From positions 14,108,501-14,172,500 of the forward strand of contig NC_079373.1 of NCBI RefSeq assembly GCF_021018895.1: a DNA stretch of 64,000 bases, read 5' to 3'. The translations under genes were made by a program, and so were the position numbers. The notes beneath the pieces were generated by a model. The model was given only the letters and a program-made list of their open reading frames with translations, had not been told where the DNA came from and made no database searches. The number at the start of each line of letters is the position of its first letter. Position 1 is the stretch's first letter. The stretch comes from Seriola aureovittata (taxonomy: Eukaryota > Chordata > Actinopteri > Carangiformes > Carangidae). This document shows positions 22,701 through 33,975 of this stretch, one piece after another.

Positions 22701-23716
22701 GCACGATCGGACATAATTTATGCCCTACATGTATAAAAAACACTACCCTGTTTCTCTGTTCTCACCCTTTATGCTTCAATTTGGCTAATATGTAGCATGT
22801 ATAGCAAACATCTATTGGATTCCATAAACAGCAAATACAGTAAGTCATGCAGTATTATGACATAACAACACTACTACAAAATCATTTTGATGCGAACACG
22901 TTCTGACAGAACTTTCCGAAGCTAGTTTTTTCCTAAATGTTTCATGTGCCATTTGTTGCTGGTGTAAAATGCTAATTATTGGGACTTATTCTTGTTAATA
23001 AGACATGGTAACATTTTTACACACAGTCACTAGAAAATGCTCCAGAGTGAAAATGACTAATATCCCTGAATATCGTATAGAGGGTGTCTACTTTCAGGCT
23101 GTGATGCACTCACACAGTATACAGTTTTCAAAGAGACAGTCAGTGGAAATGGTTGCATCTGTGAAATCCAATTACTCGTGTTGACCCTTTACTTTTTCAG
23201 TTACACTGCACATTGAGGCGCTTTTACAACAACTCCAGTGTAGCTCATGCCATAGATTCAAATCTCAATCCAATCCTCATGCTTTTGAGTGGGCGGTGAA
23301 TTGCAGGAATGAATGCACCACCATTCTCCTGGTATTTTGGTTCAGTTTCAGTCTGTTAAATGTATGAGAATCCTCAGGCTAAAGTAATCTATTACCTCTT
23401 CCCATTGGAAGTTTCTCAAACAACTGAATTATACCGAGGATGAAAAAGCTGTCTTAGAGAAACAGGAAGCAGTTATGTTGGCTGATGGCCAGTCTAATGG
23501 GCTGATGGGAATGCTGAATGAATGAGTGATTCTCCAGGGATCCCCTCAGCTTTGGGTAGAGTTCTGAATTGAGAGTGTCAGCTGACTCCTCCTCTGCTGA
23601 AAATGGAGGGTAAAAGTGCATTGAAATCCTGCCAAATAGTAAATCAAATATGTGTACGAAAAGGAAGTGAACATTTTTAGAACAATAGAGTTAAGTACAC
23701 CCTCAACCCCCAGCCT

Positions 23717-23719
<3 letters not shown>
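22701..23719. other. Intergenic stretch, nothing recognised
   Basis: AT-leaning; no repeat family, exon or RNA seen. Confidence 0.35.

Positions 23720-23783
<64 letters not shown>
23720..23783 (+). repeat. (TC)n microsatellite, about 32 units
   Basis: A pure 64-base TC run. Such long homopurine-homopyrimidine mirror repeats can adopt triplex (H-DNA) structure. Confidence 0.97.
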
Positions 23784-23787
<4 letters not shown>

Positions 23788-23789
23788 GT

Positions 23790-25490
23790 GTGTTTTCTGT
23801 CTATATCATTTTCTCTTTCTTTCATACACACATTAATCGTCTGAATACAAGGTGAGTTAGCAGTAATTTATGGGTTTTTTTTGTATGAGCTATTATTGCA
23901 CAGTGTTGCAATATGGTACAGCTCTGGTTCTTGCTACTTCTTCCTCTTGCACTTTCCTTCACATCATGTTCAGAGGTCAGCATGGGTCTTTGAAGCACGT
24001 CTTTGCTGATTTTCAACCTGACTCCTATCTTTAAAATGGTGGGAGGAAACTGACCTAAGTCCTCCTGTCCACCGGATGATCTAAAGTAGGTCATTTGGAA
24101 GACAGCAGAGATCCGGTGGAGATAATCTCTGCTATATTTCAGTTTAGTAGGTGTGAAAGTGTAAACTGCAAGGCTTCGGCTCATAGGACCTATCATGATT
24201 TCACGTTGAAAGAAATTCATTATAACTGAATAACCACAATCAGTGGATTTGCTTGCCGAGATGAAGTAAATTTGCACAAATCTGCAGCGTTTACTAATTG
24301 CACTGTGTTTTGACTGTGCTGACTTGTGGGAACGGAGAGTCCATACTGGAGAAAAGATATATTAGCTGTGTGACTGTGTTAACTAACTTTCCAATTAGTG
24401 ACCAAGAGTGCAAGTATCCACCGCGCTTCCACGTGTTTGTGAGAATTAGCAATTTAATTTTACTGAGCCAGCTTAGAGGTAATTATTACTTTTGATTCGG
24501 TGAGGTTGCTTGATTCAATTCCAACTGTAAATATTTCTACTTACATTACAAGCAAATGCACGTGTTTCAGCAAACATTGTAGCAAATGTATCAGGTGTAT
24601 TTGAAATGGTGTTTTCCTTTTTTTTTAATGCATAAACTTTAGCGTGAGTCAATCATGCTGAAGTGTTCGTAAACATAAAGAGAATTACAACGGCCAATTT
24701 ACACCATTTGTTGATTATTTCATCTTATTTTTACTTTTATTGATTTACTCAATTTCTATCTCATTAAATATGGTCAGTCATTTTGTTTTTCTCTTTTTTT
24801 TACTTTGTTCAGATGCAGGGCCCCTCACTCACTGAAGTGAAAAATTAAAAACATTCAGTGTCTGGAACAGCTTGTATGTGAAGCCCACTCCCACACCCCA
24901 GACGTTTTAGACAAGTAGAGCCGTCGCCCTCTTCAAGTCCCTGCAGCTCAAAGTCCAAGCATCTGCTAATATGAGACAGGAAATGGCAGCAAAGAGGCTT
25001 AATGGCCAATGTCTACCTACTCTGTCTGTGAGTGGTTCTCCACAAGAACGACAAGGAGTGGGTGTTAGTGCGGGGAGGAGATGGGTGCTGTTGGTTGAGG
25101 TGTGCTTTATGGGGGCAGAGAGATTTAATAAAGTGATGATATATGACATCACCATCAGATATATCTAAAGACTGAAGGTAGGGGTATTCAGATTTGTCTC
25201 TGAGAGAGCGTGCATACATGCTTTGTCTGTATCTGAGTGCCTGTGTGTGGTTTCCACTCACCTGGTATTTTCGTTGTACCTGTCATGTATTAATATAAGG
25301 CAAGGGGTTTTGAAATGTTAACCATCAGTCAGTATGTCACTGGTTCTGAGACTGTTGGCTTCTGTATAGACGATGGCTCTCAGATGAAAGCCCTGGACTC
25401 TCCTCAAAAACCTTGGGAATGGAGCACGGTATATAGCTAGCAGTGATAACAAGAATTTGGCTTCAAACAGGGAGAACATCAAATACCCCT
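23790..25490. other. Intergenic stretch
   Basis: The 151-codon minus-strand frame at 23,822-24,277 has no recognisable domain and no splice context, and a frame this long is expected by chance in a window of this size. Inverted repeats near 24.1 kb are noted separately. Nothing else recognised. Confidence 0.35.
24068..24133. repeat. Two overlapping, mutually exclusive inverted repeats
   Basis: TCCACCGGAT (24,068-24,077) pairs with ATCCGGTGGA (24,111-24,120). AGCAGAGAT (24,104-24,112) pairs with ATCTCTGCT (24,125-24,133). The two stems share bases 24,111-24,112 and the second stem encloses one arm of the first, so both cannot form together. Confidence 0.8.
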
Positions 25491-25560
25491 GCGTGTGTGT
25501 ATGTGTGTGTGTGTGTGTCTGTGTGTGTGCGTGTGTGTGTGTGCGTGTGTGTGTCTGTGT
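25491..25560 (+). repeat. (TG)n microsatellite, interrupted
   Basis: TG units broken by AT, CT and CG interruptions; first of two TG arrays separated by about 90 bases. Confidence 0.95.
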
Positions 25561-25647
25561 GCACGTTGGTATGTATGAACATGCCTATATATCCATATAT
25601 GTGCTGTACATCTATGTTTTTATCCACCATTATATTACGAGTCTGCA

Positions 25648-25649
<2 letters not shown>

Positions 25650-25728
<79 letters not shown>
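25650..25728 (+). repeat. (TG)n microsatellite
   Basis: About 39 TG units with a single GG interruption. The 130-codon frames that run across both arrays are artefacts. Confidence 0.97.
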
Positions 25729-25729
<1 letters not shown>

Positions 25730-27780
25730 TTTGCAGCAAAACCCTCCCATTTCAGCTCTAATGACACAGTATGTTGTAGCTGAGGCCACGGGATTTGGAC
25801 ATATGTTCACCTTTCTTTTGATGAACAGAAATTGAGACCAGAAGAAAGGGGACAACATTTGGACCAGGGAATCACCAAAGGGAATAAGATGAAAAGGGAA
25901 AGACTAGATGGCTAGTGAAACCCTGTCATGACCAGCAGAGTGGTCCATTCATCTGCTCTAATTCAGGGCATTAGTGCCTCACAGGATCAACATTGTCAAG
26001 GCTACAAACAAGAATTGTTATAGACTTCACTACTGCAGATTCTTTCATGTGTCTCACATCATTCTTTTATGCAGTAAATTTCGTAACAGTGTGTGATAGC
26101 AGGGTCATTGTGGTGGCATCAAAGTGGAGAGTGACACTTTAAAGAAGGAAGAGACGAAAATACTTCAGTATACACAAGACTTTATTTTGATTTTTTTTTT
26201 TTTCAGCATGCTGAGAAAGCGTCTTGTGCACACATGCTGTGACCTTAAGAGTAATAGGAGTAATAATAAAGTGTTAGCATGATTAATCACCCTATCTGCC
26301 ACTGATTCCTGGAGGACTGCTGATATTCTATCGCCAAATTTTGTATTGATTCTGATCAGACTGTGTAAAGTTGTGGCTTGACCTTTCTTTACAATTCCCT
26401 TGCTTGGGTCTGTCTCAGCATCTGTGTCTCTCAGCACTAGAAAGGCTCATTAATGGTTTTATTGCTATGTCCCATCTTTGCAGCTATGATTGATTGTTGA
26501 AAATTGGAAATGCTCTATGCTGTGATTGTTTTGTTAAACACCTGCACAGTATTTATTACAAAGGTCAGATCGCCATGGTTCCTTCATCTAAGGATATATG
26601 ATCTCAATCTACTTCAGAAACAATTTCATTTTGACATACCTTTAGACTTTGCTGCTGCTATAGATAGTGTTCAAGTGCAGTATTCAGCTTCAGAAATGGT
26701 AATGTATCTTTTTATTTTTCCGGGAATCCCAACAGAGGTGGTGTTCGGATGTCTGTCTCTATCATAGCTCAGTGTCATTTCACTTTGTAATCAGCTCACT
26801 TATTTTAATTAAGCTGTCATATTTCATATTTTGCATATCCCTTTTAATAACTACGCTATTTGATTATTTGTCTTTCACAGCATCTGTATGGTTGGGATCA
26901 ATAGCTGATTATCAGCTACGCAAAATGTGTGTCAGAGCTTATAAGCATCGAGCTGGATTTTAAAACACATGAAGCACTGTGAACAAATTATGTTTGTTCC
27001 ACAGTCAGACAGACATATAAAGACAAAGTTGTGTATCTTGCACCAGAATACATTGATGTACAATATGACAATATGTATGGTATTCAGATTGTATATAATG
27101 TAAGATTCATGTCATGTTTCTTAAGTGATTTTGCAAACATTATTGTTTTGTTTTATATTGTGCACACTTTTACCAAAGTAATTGAACTTTTGCACCAACA
27201 TTATAGACTCTGATACAGTATGATAGTTTGATGATGTAATACAGATATAAGAGGTTCCCTTTAAATTGAAATTCTACACATCAAGCATTTACATACATTA
27301 CCATATACAGTATTTCATGGGGCAAGCACTGACTAAAGAGGTAGGCCTATCTCAATTTAAGTTACTTTTTTTTTGTCTGCATGGCGTCCACAAAATACAT
27401 TACATAGAATTGCAATTACAATAAGTCAGTCAATAATCATAAAAAGCATTTAATGATGTAAAAAGCATGTTCAGATAGTAGTAAAGTAAAGGAAAAACAC
27501 CTGCCTCAGGTTTGAAGAAAATTATCATACACAAGTCTATAATTAATTGAATTATTGGAAGTAAGTGCATCTGCTGCAGTAATCAGTATAATTGAAGTGT
27601 TGTATGCTTAATGAGTTGCTCATTAAGGGCTCTGATATAAAGTGCCCCATGCTACTTCAGATTTTGTATTTTCATATTTAGTTAGTGTCCATTTACCTTA
27701 ATTATATTCAAATGAGATTAGAAATATGCATCTTTATCTTCTGGTATGTTTGCACCACTATATCTCATTTATAATGTATT
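25729..27780. other. AT-rich intergenic stretch
   Basis: No repeat family or exon recognised. Plus-strand frames at 26.50-27.21 kb are AT-driven and hydrophobic, without start context or domain. A homeodomain-type palindrome at 27,607 is listed separately. Confidence 0.35.
27607..27627. promoter_or_regulatory. Perfect palindrome of homeodomain-type sites
   Basis: CTTAATGAG and its exact reverse complement CTCATTAAG are separated by three bases (TTG). Each arm holds a TAAT/ATTA core, an arrangement seen in paired-class homeodomain dimer sites, although the usual spacing is shorter. Confidence 0.4.
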
Positions 27781-28109
27781 GATCAAATCAAGGAGAAGAT
27801 TATTATAGACAGTGTGACGGCCCTTTGGTCTCTCATTTCACTGCGGTAAATGGGGTTTTATTTTCATGATACACGGGATTTTCAAGCTTCAAGTATCACC
27901 AGTGTTTTTTTTTTTTTTTACAAGTGTTGTGAAATGACAAAGCCATCCGTGTTATAAATTATAGGCCATTAATTTGAACTTCACAGTTGAAATAGGATTT
28001 CCAAGCTGGCTGTGTATGTATAGGCGAAAAGAGGAAAATCATTGATCCTTTAATGCTGTCCCAAAGGATCCAGTGGTGGGCTAAAATAAAGAAGCCCTTA
28101 AACTCTGCA

Positions 28110-28225
28110 ATTGCCAATAATGAGCCATCATTACTCAAATTACAGCAAGCACTGATTGGGTTTAAAGTAATGAAGAAAACAACATGATCAATCATCATCA
28201 AGGCCTGGTGTCGTCATGTCAGAGC
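28110..28225. promoter_or_regulatory. Duplicated enhancer-like block, copy A
   Basis: Contains, in order, CAATAATGAG (28,115), CAAATTAC, CACTGATTGGG and GATCAATCATCATCA (28,186-28,200), then GCCTG. Copy B at 29.1 kb has the same elements in the same order, with 71 against 73 bases between the first and last motif. On the minus strand the shared 15-mer holds TGATTGATC, close to PBX-HOX bipartite sites. The homology was found by eye. Confidence 0.5.
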
Positions 28226-29137
28226 TCAGGCCTTGTGCTGTGAGTGGCGGGGCAGAGCTTCATCTACACGGGCCAGGACTGGGCCATGTCCTTGGGGCAA
28301 CCATCCATCCTCCAACATCAACATCTCAGAAGCAGCAGCACCTGAAGCGTTCACTTTGATTTCAAAATACTGCTAGAACCAGCACAAAATCACCCAGATG
28401 ATGGGACAGATGTTTTTACCAAAAGATAATTGTTGGTACTGTATATGATTATTATGTTGTATATCCAGTGTGGGCTTATTATCCATGCTCACTGCTGTCC
28501 AGATGCTGACTTTTGTCTGTCTTTTGGCAGTCATTTCCACCAGAGATGAAATTTGTAAAGAGCTGAATATAATAGTTACTTTTCATAATCTCTACCATAG
28601 ACGGCTTGTCAAGCACCCACACGCTCTATTATCATTTTAATACCCTGCTTGGACTTATTTCACCAGGGTGCTGACAGAATGGTTTCTGAGAGTAAGTCGT
28701 CTTATGGAAAGGAAAATTATTTTCCCCTGGTTCATCACAGATAGCTCAATTAAGATAAGAAAGTACAAATCTGAGTCGAATTATGAGGAATATGTAAATG
28801 AAAAAGAAAACTCCAGGCAGCATGGAGAAGTATTATTTGCCTAATAAGGATATTGCTATGAATGTTTTTCATAGTAATCTTATTGATAAAATTAAATAGT
28901 CAAGCCATTCAGCTATCATATCCTTGTAGTAGGTCTATGGTATAGTATGCAGTTTATTCTTAGTTTCTATGTGCACTCTGTCAACTCATCTTCTCCCACT
29001 TATTTGCCATTCAACAGTTCAACCAGCCTGCCTGCCCTCAATCTCTAACAGGAGATGCAGGAGGCACAAAGCAAAGTTTTATTGCTGATCCAATCCCTGT
29101 TTAGATTCAGCGTGCATGAAAGCTCCTAAAGTTGCCT

Positions 29138-29255
29138 ACCATCAATAATGAGGTCTCATTTACACAAATTACTCTGAACGCTGATTAGGTATTATCTAAC
29201 AGCAAGGGCCACCTCGATCAATCATCATCAGCCTGTGGAGCGTCAATGGACATCG
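29138..29255. promoter_or_regulatory. Duplicated enhancer-like block, copy B
   Basis: Contains CAATAATGAG (29,143), CAAATTAC, CGCTGATTAGG and GATCAATCATCATCA (29,216-29,230), then GCCTGTGGAGCGTC, matching copy A. Minus-strand reading gives TGATTGATCG, one base from the AGATTGATCG repeat of the Hoxb1 autoregulatory element as I recall it. Flanks further out are only weakly similar, so the duplication is old or selection kept only the core. Confidence 0.5.
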
Positions 29256-29440
29256 AAAGGTTAACCCAGATCTTGGAGGCCCTGCCAGTGTCAGCAGAAT
29301 CAGAGTGGGAGGCCTCTATGCTGTCGATAGAGCAGCTAGACAATTAGGTAATGATTAAAATAGCGGCACCTGGGACTCAATAAGAAAATGAGCCATCCCG
29401 GCATAATTTGAGAATGATTTGTTTACCAATCCATATATAG

Positions 29441-31559
29441 CTGTAGACGAAAGTCACCGAAGTGCAATGTATTAAATGTACAAAGTCCTTTCTGTGCCCC
29501 TACAAACTTTCATGAGTAGTGTATGGACCATCGTGCTTTTGACAATTTTACAAAAAACCAGAGTCTGGTGCATTGTAAGTGTACTTATTGTGTGTGCTGG
29601 AGGTGTTTATTTACGTGGTGTTTTCTGTCCACCTATGGGTAAAAACCATCACCCATGGGAGAAAACCATAGCCTCAAACTTAGCAATGGTGACTTTCAAG
29701 TGAAAACCTTTCAGAAAACAATGGAAATCACCATGCAATGATCTTGAAAGGAAAAATGTATTAATAGGACACGTTGTAATAGAACAGGTGTAAATGATTT
29801 GAAAGTGAATGATGGCTGAATTCCATTCAGTTGCTTCAGACTCGCTGTCACTTGAATAAAAGCATCTTTATTAATGTCGTTAACGGTGATTGCAGAACAA
29901 AGGCGCATTAGATTTTCTTACCTTTCCCAACGATTCTTGAGTCGACATCATTATTAGGAAACCTAACTGAGGAAATACACCAAAACAAACAAACAAAGTG
30001 TGTCATACATCAATATGCAATGTATTGACTGTACATCTTTTTACTACTTCTGTGATAAAACTATCAACGCTGTTATTGGTGACATGCTCAAACACAGACA
30101 AACACAATAGTAGGAAAGAAGTTTCATGTAATTTCGATGTCTTTCCACTGGAAGCACCAGACAGAGATTATTAAACTTCTGTTCAGTGTGGTTGCCATTT
30201 TTATGGGAACGTTTAAAAAAAAAAAAAAAGAATGAATCTTGGATAAGATTTTTGAAAGTGCATTAACAAAAGAAGAAGGTCAAACAAGGATCCTTAAAAG
30301 TGTTATGGCAAGAACAAATTCAAGGGGATTTATGGCAATGGGCCCATTTATTGCTGAAACCCTTAGACTCTCGCATTACATCAAGTGATTTCAGTGTGAA
30401 AATCATTAATACGTTATTATTTTTTGACATTGATTCTTTTAAACTCACAGTTTTCAAAGAGACATAATGAAAGTCGTAAGTACAAATTCAGCCTTGACAG
30501 CATGCATGGGTAAGATGAGAATTAAAAAGTTGAAGAAAACTCTATTCCTCTCAAACTGTGAGTGTTAGAGGAAAAAAAAAAAAGTGATTCAGAACAGTAG
30601 TGCGTGGAATGAATATGTGGTTGACAGTAAGGATGGATCAGCTGCTTGTGATCTAGGAATATGCATTAAAAATGTCAGTTAGACTTTCAGCAACTGCAAA
30701 TTAACATTCCAAGCACCGAAGACGATGTGGACACCAAATGGTCCATATACAGACCGCAGGCGTAATTCCTGCTCATGTGTGGGCTTCAAAGCATTACTGC
30801 ATCCTCTCAGGCCATTTAGACCTCACTTGTGCACTTCAGCTGAGCAGGAGATACAGCACAATATTCAAAAAGTTTGCTCGCTTTCAGCTCTGTGGAAACT
30901 TATCTTCCACTCCATGTGAAAATAACTCCCTCGAGACACAAGGGAAAATGTAACGGAGGAGATACAGTACATATGATGGGCTGGAAGGCTAAATGACTTC
31001 CTCGGGGGGTTTTGGCTTTGCTGCAGTACATTCCTCAAATTTGCTCAAGCAATTTAGTTTTCTTTCTGTAAATAAATACAGTAGATTAATAGATTTTTTT
31101 TTTTTTTTAAACAAATGCTCTAATTCTAATTCCTTCTGCTTTTAAAGAATTGCACCTTGATTTGTGTTTAGACCCCATGTTTGGTTGTTCCTGATACCTT
31201 TTAATAATGATTACTCCTTATGACAGAAAGGGGAAGAAGAGCCATACTGCAGCTTTCTGATTTGAATAATGAAATTAAATCCCTTTCTGTCTTTGTTCCC
31301 CATTGTTTCACTAGCATTCAGTGTGGGACAGAATAAGATGATAATAATTTGAATAATTTGACCTCTAATTTTAGAAAGTGTTTGTACTGCATTTCAAAGG
31401 AACAGATGGAAAACGGGAGTAAATTATCAAGGGAGTGGTACCTTGATCAGCAAGAACATCATTAAACTCTTTATATTATTCACTGATTATATATTATAAC
31501 TTAAAAAAAAGAACAGGGAGAAATGGTTTGTAGATGTTTTGAGGCAGTAGTTACATGTT
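29441..31559. other. Intergenic stretch, partly conserved-looking
   Basis: A runs at 30,210-30,229 and 30,571-30,583 and a T run at 31,096-31,109. The part from about 30.60 to 31.06 kb is balanced and may be conserved non-coding DNA. No gene recognised. Confidence 0.3.
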
Positions 31560-32830
31560 CTATCTTTGGCGGAAAATATTCTGGGTATCATTGGAGATAT
31601 TACAATTTTCCGGACAAGTAGGATTTGCCACGAGGAGTATCATGACACAAAGCCAAAATCCAATACCATGCTACTCATCACATACTTCTTATTCAGCACC
31701 ACTTGGAAGCTACCTCAAGCCAAATATTTGCCCATTGGAAAACCTTGTTACCCAAATCAGCTGGTGGCCCTCAGTATACATCCATCCCATAAGGAGTGAG
31801 AGCCAGAGCATGCTGTGTGCATCCACTAATACAAATGAACTTCTTCAGATAGGTCTGACACTTACAGCAGTGAACAAACAGTGCAGCCTCTTTATGTAAT
31901 GGGTAGCAGTGGGGCACAGCAAAGAAATGATGAGACATGAAGGGCCATTGCCTCCGAATAGAGGCGAGTGCTATCGGGCCACTAGGATTAACACATGTCC
32001 CCCACAGCCAAGTCACATGCTTTCCCTGCTCGCCGCCAAACAAGTAGGTTTACAAGTGCTATTACTCTCACCTTTCAGAGGGGGTTTTGGATAGAGAGAT
32101 CATTAAATTAACCGCAGGGCACTGCATTTGTGACCAGAAGTACATAAGCCACTCGAGGGTGGTGGCCTACACTCTGTGTTTCTTGAGATGCATGTATAGC
32201 TGTCCTCAGAGAGCCGGTACGACACTGAGGTGAGTCTGGGTCTGTAATGGTGTTACCCTTTTGATCATTATGTGCTTAACACAGTAGATCTTTATTATTG
32301 AGGCTATTTCTCACTAAATTCACTTAGTTGAACATTATCTTTTCCATGACCCAGTTCAATATCTGGTACTTCACGTTGACTTGACTGGGAGCTCTTTCCT
32401 CTGTAAGGACGCTGAAAGGTAATGAAGGAGTGCCTCAAAGAATTTTTCAGCCATCAGTCTTTAGCCTTTCAAAGAGGATGTGATTGACAACATCCTATCA
32501 GTGTAAGTGTGTGGTGTATTATCATAGTTGTCCATCCTGTCTAACAGGAGAGGATGTCCCTGTCTTCAGACGATGCTTTTCATGAAGTGGCTCTGCCCGA
32601 TCATTGTCAATAAATAAATCTGATAATTGTCAGTGCAGACAGCTGTTTGTGACAGCTTTGTTGTCTTGACTCACTGCATCCTGTCATTCTCACAGAGGGA
32701 AAAGTGAGTTTTATATACTCTGACTGCCATCCGGGGAGCGGAGACATTTGCACATGAATCAATTGTCAGCATCACTGTACTCTGACAACTCAGTGACAGC
32801 TCAAATACACCGAGAATGTTGTTGTGCACA
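31560..32830. promoter_or_regulatory. Stretch resembling conserved non-coding DNA
   Basis: Balanced composition and almost no simple repeats over more than 1.2 kb. A 114-codon plus-strand frame at 31,555-31,899 has no recognisable domain. The part at 31.91-32.10 kb has a cluster of CpGs (AATAGAGGCGAGTGCTATCG). Confidence 0.28.
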
Positions 32831-33720
32831 TTTCTCTTGGTGGCATCCAAAGTTTGTGCAGATATTTTTTCCAGTCATGTGATTCAAGGAATCTGGAATA
32901 TCAAGGTTATATCTATCATTATGGAAACAGAAGTGCAGAAATCTTCAGAATTATGGACTCGAGCAGAACAGGAAAGTAGATGAAACATTTTTTTTTTTTT
33001 TAAATATCTCCTCTTTCAACAGCTACTTGAAAGTGAGCCTCTCCGATTATGATTGTGGCTCTTGTTGCTCAAGATAACTGCTTGACATTTGCTAAATCAG
33101 TCAGTGTCAGTCTTGCATACTCAATTTCCCTCCACTTGAAAGCTCTCTCCAACTTTGGCATTTTGCAATGTTCTGTCACTCAAACAGAATTTACTATGGG
33201 TATCGATAAACAAAAACTCTGACAGCACAGCAAACAAAAAGCTGGGTTTTATTACAGAAATAACTCACAGTCTGATCTCTACGAGCATCTGGACTTAAAA
33301 TGATAGGAACAGTAAAACCGATATGTTACATGCATCAACATATAGTATTTTAGATTCACCTTGCAATAGTGTGCCTTTGACTGTGTTGATATTCTACACA
33401 GTGAAATATTATCTTACTTTGAGGACACCTAACTGTAGAAATCCTCATTTAATTTTTTGCCTTTAGGTAACAGTCTTATCTTCCGCCTTGCAATGAGGGA
33501 GTAAATAGGAGTTCGGCATGTTAATAAAAGGTATAACATATCAGAAGGCTGATGATGAATTGACATGTTATAAGATACAGTGATTTAACTGGAGAACCTC
33601 GTTTTACAGGATGGATTATTTTACCACTCACCTGGTAGCAGAAATAAAAGCAGAGAATTATAATTACTCTGGTTGGGTACATGTATTGTAATGCTGTTGG
33701 CCTACAGTAGGCATCAAAAG
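32831..33720. other. Intergenic stretch, nothing recognised
   Basis: T run at 32,989-33,001. AT-leaning, with no exon or repeat family seen. Confidence 0.35.
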
Positions 33721-33780
33721 CCATGGGTTAATAAGATTAGGAAAATTAAGATGACCTCCTGTCAACAGCAAGCCACTTAC

Positions 33781-33975
33781 CCTGGTAGGCCATGGCACAT
33801 TGATCCACGGTGGTGAGAGGAACCCTCTCCAGTTGCACTTCATCCTGGACATCTCTTAAATGTTTTGCCAGTGTCAGTGCACTCTGAGTGCTCCCGTTGA
33901 AAAGATAATCACTGTGATCAGTGTTCTTTAAGGCTTGACCAGCCACAATAATCTGCTCACTCCTGCCTAATGGCT
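33781..33975 (-). CDS. Candidate internal coding exon, family unknown
   Basis: The best exon candidate in the window. On the minus strand the block ends in GCCTACCAGG|GTAAGTGG, a strong donor. Upstream it can begin at ACTTCAG|AGCC, giving 195 nt, a multiple of three, with phase 1 at both ends. The reading frame is open throughout, with a natural amino-acid mix: it includes EQIIVAGQALKNTDHSDYLF and, further on, LAKHLRDVQDEVQLERVP, the latter amphipathic and helix-like, and an N-glycosylation-type NGS. The acceptor is weaker because the bases before it are G-rich. The family was not recognised. If real, it belongs to a minus-strand gene whose other exons are far away; an in-frame acceptor exists at 18,437. 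Alternative: a conserved non-coding element that is open by chance. Confidence 0.35.

Larger units (their letters stand above)
27781..29440. promoter_or_regulatory. Cluster resembling developmental enhancers
   Basis: Long balanced stretches with few simple repeats apart from the T run at 27,905-27,919, rich in ATTA, TGATTGAT and AATTAC-type sites. It contains the duplicated block pair at 28.1 and 29.1 kb. From about 28.59 to 29.44 kb the sequence continues without low-complexity DNA. Confidence 0.35.

Noticed and set aside
23822..24277. 151-codon minus-strand frame
   Set aside because: No domain or exon context; runs through the inverted repeats near 24.1 kb. Considered chance.
25443..25858. 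Frames of up to 131 codons on both strands
   Set aside because: Generated by the (TG)n arrays; Cys-Val and Thr-His strings are repeat artefacts.
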